64,000 nucleotides of DNA from Phellopilus nigrolimitatus (lineage: Eukaryota > Basidiomycota > Agaricomycetes > Hymenochaetales > Hymenochaetaceae): NCBI GenBank assembly GCA_021029095.1, contig JAJOHG010000015.1, forward strand, positions 310,001 through 374,000, written 5' to 3'. Within the stretch, counting starts at the first letter, position 1. Every line of letters starts with the position of its first letter. The notes under the pieces were generated by a model. The model was not told where the DNA came from, made no database searches, and was given only the letters and a program-made list of their open reading frames with translations. Of the stretch, positions 9,981 through 20,290 are shown piece after piece. The translations under genes and the position numbers were made by a program.

Positions 9981-12592
9981 ATGACCACATTCGAATCTGT
10001 CTCGACTGACCACTCTACAGCCCAGTCCGACTCGGCTTACTTTTCATCCACCGCCAACGTAGATTCCCAGTTTGAAGCGAACCCATTCATAACGCACGAT
10101 CTCGCAGGAAAACTCAAAGTCAGTTTCGACAAATTCCTTGCAGCTTTCTCAGGCCAGTCTCCAGAGCACGCCCTCGTTCCGGATCCAGAGGTGTCTAGCA
10201 TTGCCCAGGACTCAGAGATCGGACGGTTGCGCGATCTGTATTGCAATAGTGCACGCGGTAGCAAGAGGACTAACGCAGAGAAGCTGCGCTATGGTCCTTT
10301 CGTGAACCTTGCGAACGCAGTACTGAAGGCGTTGAACAATGGCGAGGATCCACCTATAGTTTTTGTGAGGAACGATCCTCATCATCTCATGGGCGAGGCA
10401 GGCATTCAGCGCGTGCCCGACGTGGTCGTGGTCAACAGTAAATTGGAGTCGGTTAAAGACGGAAAATGGAGAGAGTATTCAAACCAGAACTCAAAGACCT
10501 CGTACAACACTCGGTGGACTTGGAATCAGATCCACTTCACGCTCGAGTTCAAATTATCCGTTCCTGTCATCGAACTGACGGGTTCTGGTGTACAGTCCAA
10601 CCCGCCTGAGACCTCGCAACAGCAGCCTCCTATACTTCCCACCCATTCTTTTTCAAATGATGATTACGTTGCTTTAGACTCAACATTATCCCTTTCGGCC
10701 CCCGCAGAAAAGCGGTTTGTAGCACCTCACACCTCCCAGCCTGCTGGTTCTACGTTCGCCGGAGGACCTTCTAGCTTCGTCCGATCCCAAAGGAATGACA
10801 AAATTAGCATCGAAGTTTGTGCACATCAGTCCAATCAGCCACCAAAGGACAAGGGAACAAATTCACAAGACTGTACTACGTATTCTTCTGCTTCGGGAGT
10901 TAAGTCTACTTCGTTGTCCGCAGGCAACAAGCGGGCGTTATCGTCTGAAATGGGCTTTGAAGAGCAAAAACCAAAGAAGCTACGCGGCGAAACGGCTCTG
11001 GACTTTGAGCCCGTTGACATTGAACTATGCGGCCCTGGCATTCGTATCATGGGATATCCATTGCCTGCGTCAGAGCATGCGTCAATCAAAAGCGAGCGCT
11101 CAGAATGCATTCCCGATGACGTGCCTGACGATCTCTTGCGACAGACCACTCTGTATGCTATCGACCAACTTGCGTATTGTCCCAGCCTGCGTCACGTTTT
11201 CAACATGCAGGTGGTAGATGGACGCCTATGGATAGCCTATTACGACCGCTCTGGTGTCATCCTAACGGAGAAGTGCATTAGCTTTGTCGATGACTTGGAC
11301 AGTTTCGTGCTTTTGTTGAAAGCTATGCTTAATATGAAGAAAGGTGATCGCGGTTTACTAGAACAGGTGCAACTCTCAAGAGGTATAGTACCTTCCCCCG
11401 AGGGTACTCCTGCAGACTCTTCTGCGAATCTGGAGTTGATTTGGAGCCTGGCTGTACCTGGACACACGATCGTACTTCGCAAATCTTTGGCTAGAGTCAG
11501 GTACTACGGATTATTAGGCAAGGCATCCGCAGTTGATTCATGTTTCATGATATGTAAGGAAGATTGCGTGGAGAAGGAACGTTGCGGCGGCAAGAAGAAC
11601 AAACTTTACGCGATCAAAAGGAGCTGGCCTGCAAAGGCCTGGGAGTCCGAAGTGGACATTATAGAGAAAGGACGAAAGGCGCTGGAGGTACTCGACGCGG
11701 ATGCAGGTTTTAGGGAAACGCATGCCATCAAGGGTAATCTTGTGGATCGTCTTCCAACAGTTCATTTCTCGGCAGATCTTGACGATCTGGAGGGCAGAGG
11801 TTTCAGGGCAAAACTCGGTGTTTTCCTGGGAGACCTCGAAAACCGTGTATGGCGTGTAATCGTGTTTGACATACTTGTCCCGATACATGATCTGGAAGAT
11901 GTGGGTGAGTTTAAGCAATGCATTCAAGATATTTTTCAAGGTACGTCGTTTGCGACTCTTATTCATCATGTATACTCACTGTCGCTACAGCGCTTCACTT
12001 TCTATCGACCATTGCGAAGATTATGCACTGCGATGTCAGCTCCGGCAATTGTATGTTTCGCCGTCTAGCTGACGGAAGTGTGGTTGGCGTACTGAATGAT
12101 TGGGACCTGTCAAAATCGAGAGATTCGACGGGTCAATCCTCAAAAGGCCCGACAGGGACGCGACCGTTCATGGCTATAGACCTGCTTGTTCCCAACCCGC
12201 CGGCTCATCTCGAGCGGCACGACTGGGAGTCCTTGATATATGTCATAATATGGATCGCTTGTCGATTCGAAAGCGGAGGTCACGAAACGAATCGGGAGGC
12301 TCTAAAGGGTTGGCTTGATCCGAGTCTCGAGGAGGTGAAAAAGGACAAACTTGTATTTCTATTTTTTCGTGGACTGCCTGATATCACCAACCATTACCAG
12401 CCACTTCGTAGTTGGATTCTTCAGCTGTTGGCGGTCTTTCGGACAGCGCATTACGCTGCACGCTACGGCCGTCACGAAAGACCTATGCCGGAAATGCTCG
12501 AGGTCGACAAGCATTCCGCAGAGCCCTTCGACGAGGAGACGTTGGGCGGACGTGTGACGTATGAAGCGTTGTGGGCGATTCTTAGCAAGTGA
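9981..12592 (+). CDS. FunK1-type fungal protein kinase, array copy 2 (HCD variant)
   Basis: Exons are 9981-11940 and 11991-12592, about 853 aa. The intron is a canonical 50-bp GT-AG. The N-terminal region (with VPDVVVV and TLEFKLS) is nearly identical to copy 1 in both DNA and protein, while the middle Ser/Pro-rich segment matches copy 3 better (EEQKPKKLRGE), so the gene looks like a mosaic. Kinase motifs present are the nucleotide-binding Lys in LYAIKRSW, the helix-C Glu in ESEVDIIEKG, DWD in LNDWDLS and GTRPFMAIDLL. The catalytic loop reads HCDVSSGN rather than HRD, so the Arg that usually contacts the activation segment is replaced. The catalytic Asp and Asn remain, and activity is plausible but unproven. 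If the intron is retained, frame 1 stays open for about 40 codons and the catalytic lobe is lost. Confidence 0.85.
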
Positions 12593-13115
12593 TCATGATG
12601 GTCCATGCACGTACTCGTTTGTCGCAGAGGACATTATGACAGACAGACGGAAGGTCACAAAGACATTCAGGGCCTATAACGATGTCTGTGCCACGTAGTG
12701 TTTTCACCGACCTTCATATCTACCCTTTAAAAAGGAGAGAGTGAGCTAATAAGTAAGTAAAATAAAACAAAGGCGCACCATTCGATTTTATCTACTTAAA
12801 GGTTAGGAGTGGATCATGTTCATTTACACTTTGTCGTTTGCCATATCTTTTGCATGTGTGCTTTTATGCCGACAAAATCTCTCGCGTGTCTGGATTGTCA
12901 ACTTGAATTCACACCGTAGAAGTACAGAATTTACTTCTACTGCTAGCATTGACGGAGAGGGCAAACAGTGATAAAGAAAAGTATTTAGACCGTGCACGAT
13001 ATATCCCTTCTCTCGCCATCCCTTTCCTCGCGAAGTCAAGTCCGACAAATACATAACTTACACGAAAACAGTCCGTATCGGGCGTCTTTCCCTTTCTCTC
13101 ATGGCCGAGCGTCCA

Positions 13116-13533
13116 TTGTTTCCAATCACGCAGCAATATTGTGGATGAGCGGGACGATCTGCTTCGGCAGGAACGGGTTTGGGCTCGGAGAAAGTGGGAT
13201 CGGAGGACGTCATCAGGTTGAGGGACGTCGAAGTTGAAACGTTAGCGGATTAGTTCCGAAGGACGTGGACAAAGGACTGAAAGGAACGGAGCGGCAAAAG
13301 ACAAAAAAAGAGCGAAAGAGCTTACGGCTGTCGAGGCTATATGATTTAGTCGTCAAACGTGAGGAATCGAGGAACTTTGGTTCGAGGTGAATAAAAACAC
13401 TTAGTCAGGAGAGAAAAACGAAGCATGGTCAGATACTCCATCGGCTCCGCAAAGGAGAAGTTCTGTGTCGTCTACGAGCGATGTAGTTTTGTTCGTCACG
13501 TCGTTGATGCCCGCGAATGCGTTGTTCTCGCTT
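13116..13533 (-). pseudogene. GH47 alpha-mannosidase relic 2 (3' fragment)
   Basis: The homology corresponds to the C-terminal end of the GH47 gene, from the ADSLNTF/NNAFAGTND exon to the IHNIAAEL end. It shares with relic 1 the same loss of the NTEAHP-encoding stretch and the same replacement sequence (purine-rich GGCAAAAGACAAAAAAAGAG). The two relics therefore descend from one already damaged copy. The original stop codon region is altered (TCCAATCAC in place of CTACAATTC), and frameshifting indels are present around 13430-13490. The fragment ends abruptly at about 13533, where the neighbouring conserved hypothetical gene begins. Confidence 0.8.
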
Positions 13534-14935
13534 TATCTCTTCTCGCCATTCAGTTTCAGAAACTTGCTCGACATCGTCTGAGCCGTCTGCAGATTCGGTC
13601 CCTTGGATAAGAGCATCTGTGATGAAGTTTTATTATACGACGACGTCGAGAAGAATAAAATTACATACCTTGCTCGGCATTGACGAGAACCACCCAAAGT
13701 AGATTATCCGTGGTTTTCCACTCCTTCCTGTCCGCAATCTTGACTTTTGTTTGAAGCTTGCGGGATGATTTCTCAGTCCTCCTCCTCAGCGCGCGACGTT
13801 CGTCTTTGTTCCGCCTGCGATCTCCCCGCCGGTCCAAAGCTTGCTTCAGAATCTTTTGCGAAGAGCCGGGGCTTCGAACTGGCGGTGACAAGACCCTGGT
13901 CGCTCTTCCCTCCTGAATGGCGAGCAGACGGCGGTTTCGATCAGCGCTTGCCGCGGTCCGGTTGACTTTCCAACTGTCCAAGCGCATGCCCAGACCGGAG
14001 GCCTTCTGCATAAGGCCTTCCAGAGGAGCAGGAGGAGGTACATTGGAGGACAACGGGAGAACATAGCCTTGTAGCACCGAAAGACGACGAGAAGTCATAT
14101 CTCCAGGCGCGTTCGGGTCGACGGCTGGAACAGGCGGTGCCAACCTGTTGTATACTTTCCGGATGACCGGCAAGTGCAGGGCGACCGTCTCTGCGACCTC
14201 ACCGGCCGTCTTTGCGTGCTGCTTAAATTTGCTCGACGTGGAGGCCATCGCGGACGGCGGTGCGTCGAGGCCGACAAGCAGGCGTACGGCTGCAGTCTTG
14301 CAAATACGTGCGCGCAGACCACGCGGGGCGAAGTATTCAGTATTAGCCCGACGCATGTAACGATCGGTAAGCGTCTTCGATAATACTTTGATTCCGACCT
14401 GTGCGCCAAACTGCATACCCGCACCGGCAAGGGCGGCCCAGTAGTGAGGTCTAAATAAATGGGATGTAAGTGTTCGTATTAAGTCAAACTTTGACTGTCA
14501 GATAATTACGCACACAAAGCCAATTATCAATCCCGCCGCGTCGACAATACGGAGTGGTGGACTCGCTGTCATCGCGATGTTTAAACCGTCGCTACAAGAA
14601 AAAAGACTGTCAGGACAAATCGAAATACAGTTGTCTGCACAGAAAACAACAATTTAAAAAATGAGCGGCACTTACATGAAGCGTAGCCAATCGTCCATCT
14701 TAACTCCCGACGCATGCAGCTCCCGACTATACGCTCTCACAAAAGTAGAGGTACCCCCCGAGCTCATCTGTGGAAGGCAGAAAGGCAAGCGAAGAGGCTC
14801 ATGCGTAGCCGGCGCTCTCGGAATGTCCGTGAAAAGCACCTCGGCAACTTTATTTGAGTGCGCCACGAGCTCCTCCGGGGAAGCAGCAACAGCTGAGTAA
14901 ACTGGAGGGGACATCGTCGGAGGTGGATAAGACAT
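13429..14935 (-). CDS. Conserved basidiomycete hypothetical protein with chimeric C-terminus
   Basis: Four exons (14935-14676, 14591-14514, 14450-13669, 13616-13429) give about 435 aa, in frame across all junctions. The protein starts MSYPPPTMSPP. A conserved core then reads DDWLRFIDGLNIAMTASPP, VDAAGLIIGFVPHYWAALAG (a hydrophobic, possibly membrane-embedded stretch) and TEYFAPRGLRARICKTAAV. The second half is basic and likely disordered. I recognise this pattern as conserved among basidiomycete hypothetical proteins but know no function. The last exon encodes an acidic stretch (ESADGSDDVEQVSETEW) and then reads, out of frame, into GH47 relic 2 until a TGA at 13431-13429. The final 30 or so residues are thus derived from another gene. 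The ancestral stop may have been lost when the kinase/GH47 segment was joined here. Confidence 0.7.
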
Positions 14936-15637
14936 TTTGAATGTTAGCTATCTTGTGGTCAAAAGACGACCAATATTTTGTTGGACTCTTCATTCCGATC
15001 TTCCTGTATAGTTCCTGTATATATAGGTAGTAGGCACTCGATAAGCTGTGTCGGTCATTCTTGCGATCATATAGTGAGGCAAGCAAGGCGCTGTGTTCGA
15101 CGCCGGCGCGCACAGTATCAGCGATCGCAGTTATAATGAGACTTAAAACAGTACTTGCAGTGTACAGAGTTTCGCGCGGTAAAGAAGGTCCGCGTCGCGC
15201 GAGATGTTCAAGCATGTCTCAGATTTGCCTCTCGGATGAACTACGGGCCTGTTCGGCTCCAGGAGTTGCGCAGTCAGCAGTAGTTGTTTCCACATTTACC
15301 AATTTAGGCAATTTTGCGGCTCATAAAACAAATTTGAGAGCCCAATTTCCCTCCATTTTGCACGATAGAAGTTGGTAAATTCTCGGGTAATATAGGGCTT
15401 GGCTGTCTCTGTTTCCCCTTCCCCCTCTCCCTCTCTTAAAGTATTAAATAGTGGTTTACATGGTTGTTCTGAAAGCAAGATTAAGTAAAACGGCAAGTGC
15501 CGATCATTTGTCAGATTACAAAGTGTGCACACTTTTGGCAGGCGTTGCCTTCCCCCTTCAGCACTACCAATCTGAGGGCAAATATCATTCAGAGGTTGCG
15601 CTTCGTGTAGGACTTACTCTCTTTTCATCTTTTCATC
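14936..15637. other. Intergenic region between hypothetical gene and FunK1 copy 3
   Basis: This 0.7-kb stretch lies between divergent genes. It holds a pyrimidine-rich tract (about 15408-15436) and a TTTTCATCTTTTCATC stretch just before the copy 3 ATG that is shared with copy 2. Open frames here are short and look non-coding. Confidence 0.5.
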
Positions 15638-18171
15638 ATGGCCACAAATGGATCTGTCTTGACTGATTACTCTACATCTCAGTCGGAGTCGGCTTGCTTT
15701 TCATCCACCGCCAGCGTAGATTCCCAGCTTGAAGCGAATCCATTTATAACGCACGATCTCGCAGGAAAACTCACAATCAGTTTCGACAAGTTCGTTGCAG
15801 CTTTCTCAGGGCAACCTTCAGAGCAGTCCCTTGCTCCGGATCCGGAGGTGTCTAGAATCGCTCAGAATCCAGATATCTGGCGGTTGCGCGATGCGTACTG
15901 TAATAGCGCATACAGGTATAAAGGGACTAACGCAGAGAAGTTGCGTTATGGTCCTTTTGTAGACCTCGCAAACGCGATACTAAAGTTACTGAACAAAGGC
16001 GAGGAACCACCTATAATTTTCGCTAGGAACGATCCGCATAATATTATGGGCGTGAATGGCATTCAACGAGCACCCGATGTGGTCGTGGTCAACAGTCAGT
16101 TAATGACGGTTAAAGACAGAAAATGGAAAGAGTACTCAAATCCGAACTCAAAACCCTCGTACAACACTCGGTGGACTTGGAGTCATATTTTATTCACACT
16201 CGAGTTCAAACTATCTAGTCTTGTCATCGAACTGGCGAGTACTGAGACACAAGACAAACTACCCGGGACCTCGCAGTCCCCCACATTCCCCACCCACTCT
16301 TCCTCAAACAATGATTATGTCGCTTTGGACTCAACATCATCCCTTTCGGCCTCCGCAGAAAAGCCACTTTCAGCTCATTACGTCTGCTCCTCGGAGCCTG
16401 CTGGTTCTGCTTCTGCCGAAGGACCTTCCCGAAAGAATGGCAAAACTGGCATAGGAGTTTCGACTCATCGGTCCGATAAACCGCCAAATGGCGCGGAAAC
16501 AGCTTCGCGAAACTTTGCTTCGTCCTCTTCTGCTCCGGGATTTGAGTCTACTTCGTTGTCCGCAGACAACAAGCGAGAATTGTCGCTTGAAATGGGCTTT
16601 GAAGAGCAGAAACCGAAGAAGCTACGCGGCGAAACGGTCTTGAACTTTAGGCCCGTTGACATTGGATTACTCAGCCCTGCGTCAGAGCATGCGTCAATCA
16701 AAAGCGAGTCCTCAGAATGCATTCCCGATGACGTGCCTGACGATCTCCTGAGACAGACCACTCTGTATGCTATCGACCAACTTGCGTATTGTCCTAATCT
16801 GCGTCACGTTTTCAGCATGCAGGTGGTAGATGGACGACTATGGATGGCCTATTATGACCGCTCCGGTGTCATCCTGACGGAGAAGTACATCAACTTTGTC
16901 GACGACTTGGACAGTTTCGTACTTTTGCTGAAAGCTATGCTTAGGATGGGGAAAGGCGACTGCGGTGACTTAGAACAGATGCAGCTTTTGAAATCGAATG
17001 TAGCCGTTCCCGCAGGCCCGGTGTGGATCTGGAGCCTGTCTGTTCTCAGGCATACTCTTATGCTTCGCAATTCCTTGGCCAGGGTCAAGTCTTACAGACT
17101 AATAGACAGGGCGTCCGCAGTCGATGAATGTTCCGTGATATGCGAGGAAGACTGCAAGAAGAAGGAATGTTGCGGTGGCATAAAGGGCAAGGTTTACGCG
17201 GTCAAAAGGAGCTGGCCTGCAAAGGCCTGGGAGTCCGAAGTGGACATTATAGAGAAAGGACGAAAGGTGCTGGAGAGACTCGACGCGGATGCAGATTTTA
17301 GAAAAACGCATGCCATCAAGGGTAATCTTGTGGACCGTCTCCCAACAGTTCATTTCTCGGCGGATCTCGACGATCTGGAGGGCAGAGGTTTCAGGGCAAA
17401 ACTTGGTGTTTTCCTGGGAGACCTCGAAAACCGCGTTTGGCGTGTAATCGTGTTTGACATACTTGTCCCAATACACGATCTGGAAGATTTGGATGAGTTC
17501 AAGCAATGCATTCGGGATATTTTTCAAGGTACGTTGCTTGCGACTCTTATTCATCATGGATACTCACTGTCGCTACAGCGCTTCACTTTCTATCGACCAT
17601 TGCGAAGATTATGCACTGCGATGTGAGCTCCGATAATTGTATGTTTCGCCGTCTAGCAGACGGCAGCGTGGTTGGCGTTCTGAACGATTGGGACCTGTCA
17701 AAATCGGGAGATTCGACGGGTCAATCCTCAAAAAGTCGGACAGGGACGCGGCCATTTATGGCTATAGACCTACTTGTACCCAATCCGCCGGCTCATCTCG
17801 AGCGGCACGACTGGGAGTCCATGATGTATGTCATAATATGGATCGCCTGTCGATTCGAAAGCGGAGGTCACGAAACGAATCGGAAGGCTCTGGAGAGTTG
17901 GCTCGATCCAGACTTCGAGAAGGTGAAAAATGGCAAAAGGGGCTTTTTACTCTTGGGCAAACTGCCTGATATCACCAGCCATTACCAGCCACTTCGTAGT
18001 TGGATTTTTCAGCTGTCGATAGTGTTTGGGACAGCGTATCTCGCCGCACGTGGCGTAACACCCATGCCGGACCTGCTCGAGGTCGACAAGTATTCCGCAA
18101 AAACCTTCGACGAGGAGACGTTGGGCGGACATGTGACGTATGGAGCGTTGTGGGCGATTCTTAGCAAGTGA
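15638..18171 (+). CDS. FunK1-type fungal protein kinase, array copy 3 (HCD variant)
   Basis: Exons are 15638-17528 and 17579-18171 with a 50-bp GT-AG intron, about 827 aa. The N-terminal region keeps the PDVVVV and TLEFKLS pattern but is more diverged than copies 1 and 2 (for example NIMGVNGIQRAPDVVVV). The Ser/Pro-rich middle resembles copy 2. Kinase motifs are VYAVKRSW (Lys), ESEVDIIEKG (Glu), HCDVSSDN (Arg of HRD replaced by Cys), LNDWDLS and GTRPFMAIDLL. A Cys-rich insert upstream of the Lys (ICEEDCKKKECCGG) is shared with copy 4 and differs from copies 1 and 2 (ICKEDCVEKERCGG). Downstream there is only a short 3' flank before truncated copy 4. No GH47 relic follows this copy. Confidence 0.85.
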
Positions 18172-18481
18172 GCATGATGGTTCGTGTGCGTATTCGTTTG
18201 TCGTGGAGGATGTTACGACAGACGGACGGAAGGTCACAAAGACATTCAGGACCTATAACGATATCTGTACCATGTAGTGTTTTCAGAATCCTTTTTATCC
18301 ATAAGATTATGTCCCAATCATTTGATCTATAGCTTGTCGTTTGTCATATCTTCTGCATGGGTGCTTTTATGCCGACAAGATCTCTCGAGTGTTTGCATTG
18401 TCAACTTGACTCCACATCGTAGAAGTACAGAACTTACTTCTGCGGTTAACATCGACGGAGAGTGCAAACAGTGATAAAGAA

Positions 18482-18605
18482 GTACCATACGTGCCCACGA
18501 AAACACAAAATACGTGACCGTATTGATACTGAACGTACAAGTATACAGTTTGCAAAAATACGTACGTATCAGTATACGGTACGTTGCGGAGCCCTATTAG
18601 AAGAA
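18482..18605. mobile_element. 124-bp insertion with AAGAA flanking repeats
   Basis: The kinase 3' flank is repeated after copies 2, 3 and 4, but only after copy 3 is it interrupted by this 124-bp stretch. AAGAA occurs at both borders (18477-18481 and 18601-18605), consistent with a 5-bp target duplication. The insert contains imperfect inverted repeats (ACGTGACCGTATTGATACT near 18513 and AGTATACGGTACGT near 18571) and can fold on itself. It encodes nothing recognisable. It may be a small MITE or a remnant of one. Confidence 0.5.
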
Positions 18606-18665
18606 CAGTATTTAGACCGTACACAACCTTCTCTTACCACCCCTTTCCTCGCGAAGCCAAGTCCG

Positions 18666-19840
18666 TCAGACACGGTGTGGATCTGGAGCCTGTCTGTGCC
18701 CAGGCATACTCTTATGCTTCGCAATTCTTTGGCCAGGGTCAGGTCCTACGGATTAATAGGCAGGGCATCCGCGGTCGATGAATGTTCCGTGATATGCGAG
18801 GAAGACTGCACGAAGAAGGGATGTTGCGGCGGCAAGAAGAACAAACTTTACGCGGTCAAAAGGAGCTGGCCTGCAAAGAGCCGGGAATCCGAAGTGAGCA
18901 TTGAAGAGAAAGGACGAAAGGCGCTGGAGGGACTCGACGCGGACGCAGGTTTTAGAGAAAAGTATGCCATCAAGGGTAATCTTGTGGACCGTTTTCCAAC
19001 AGTCCATTTCTCGGCGGATCTCGACGATCTGGAGGGCAGAGCAAAACTCGGTGATTTCCTCGGAGACCTCGAAAACCGCGTTTGGCGTGTAATCGTGTTT
19101 GACATACTTGTCCCGATACATGATCTGGATGATTTGGATGATTTCAAGCAATGCACTCAAGATATTTTTCAAGGTACATTGTTCGCAACTCTTATTCATC
19201 ATGGATACTCACTGTCGCTACAGCGCTTCACTTCCTATCGACCATTGCGAAGATTATGCACTGCGATGTAAGCTCCGATAATTGTATGTTTCGCCGTCTA
19301 GCAGACGACAGCGTGGTTGGCGTTCTGAACGATTGGGACCTGTCAAACTCGGGAGATTCGACGGGTCAATCCTCAAAAAGTCGGACAGGAACGCGGCCAT
19401 TTATGGCTTTGGATCTGCTTGTCCCGAACCCGCCGGCTCATCTCGAGCGGCATGACTGGGAGTCCCTGTTGTATGTCATAATATGGATCGCTTGTCGATT
19501 CGAAAGCGGAGGTCACGAAAAGAATCGGGAGGCTTTGGAGAGTTGGCTCGATCCAGATTTTGAGGATTTCGAGAAGGTGAAAAATGACAAAAAGGGCTTT
19601 TTACTTTTGGGAAAACTGCCTGATATCACCCGTATCACCAGCCATTACCGGCCACTTCGTAGTTGGATTTTTCAACTGTCGAGAGTCTTTGGAGTAGGGT
19701 ATCTCGTCGCACACTACGGCCGTCAGGGAAAACCTGTACCGGAAATGCGCGAGGACATGCATTCCGCAGAGCCCTTTGACGAGGAGACCATGGGCGGGTA
19801 TGTGACGTATGAAGCGTTGTGGGCAGTTCTTAGCGAATGA
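18666..19840 (+). CDS. FunK1 array copy 4: 5'-truncated kinase domain (possible pseudogene)
   Basis: Homology to copies 1-3 begins abruptly at about 18670 (VWIWSLSV), directly after 3'-flank sequence like that downstream of the other copies. The N-terminal domain, the linker and the promoter are all missing. The first in-frame ATG is at 18714 and would give a 358-aa protein (exons 18714-19173 and 19224-19840). That product still has the Gly-loop region, LYAVKRSW, ESEVSIEEKG, HCDVSSDN, LNDWDLS and GTRPFMALDLL. The frame is open with no internal stop and the splice sites are intact. Either the truncation is recent or the kinase-only form is still used. There is a three-residue deletion (GFR) in the EGRGFRAKL region, plus small insertions near LDPDFEDFEK. 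With no recognisable promoter upstream, expression is uncertain. Confidence 0.6.
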
Positions 19841-20290
19841 TCATGATGGTTCATGCGCGTACCCGTTTGTCGTGGAGGATATCACGACAGACAGACGGAA
19901 GGTCACAAAGACATTCAGGATCTATAACGATATCTGTGCCATGTAGTGTTTTCACCAGCCTTTCTTATGTATAAGATTATGTCGCAATCAGTTAATTTAT
20001 AGCTTGTGGTTTGCCATATCTTCTGCATGGATGCTTTTATGCCGACAAAATCTCTCGAGTGTCTGGATTGTCAACTTGAGTCCGCATCGTAGAAGTACAG
20101 AATTTACTTCTACTGCTAATATCGACGGAGAGCGCAAACAGCGATAAAGAATCAATATTTAGACCGTTCATAACACATCTCCCTCATTATCCCTTTCCTG
20201 GCAAAGCCAAGTCCGTGAAATACATAACTTACACGAAAACAGTCCGTATCGGGCGTCTTGCCTTTTCTTTCATGGCTCAGCATCCGTTGT
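19841..20290. repeat. Kinase 3'-flank repeat (also after copies 1, 2 and 3)
   Basis: About 400 bp downstream of each kinase stop is conserved. Examples are GAAGGTCACAAAGACATTCA, the CATGTAGTGTTTTCA stretch, GTCAACTTGA...GTAGAAGTACAGAA, and CCTTTCC...GCCAAGTCCGT. Copies lie at about 8091-8440, 12593-13060, 18172-18668 and here. The repeat spans the tail-to-tail 3' ends of kinase and GH47 and marks the extent of the duplicated unit. Copy 2 carries about 80 bp of extra sequence near 12740-12820. Confidence 0.7.

Noticed and set aside
18462..18713. Apparent N-terminal extension of kinase copy 4 starting at 18462
   Set aside because: It starts with GTG, not ATG, and the encoded residues come from kinase 3' flank and the 124-bp insertion. 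There is no ATG before 18714, so it is unlikely to be translated.
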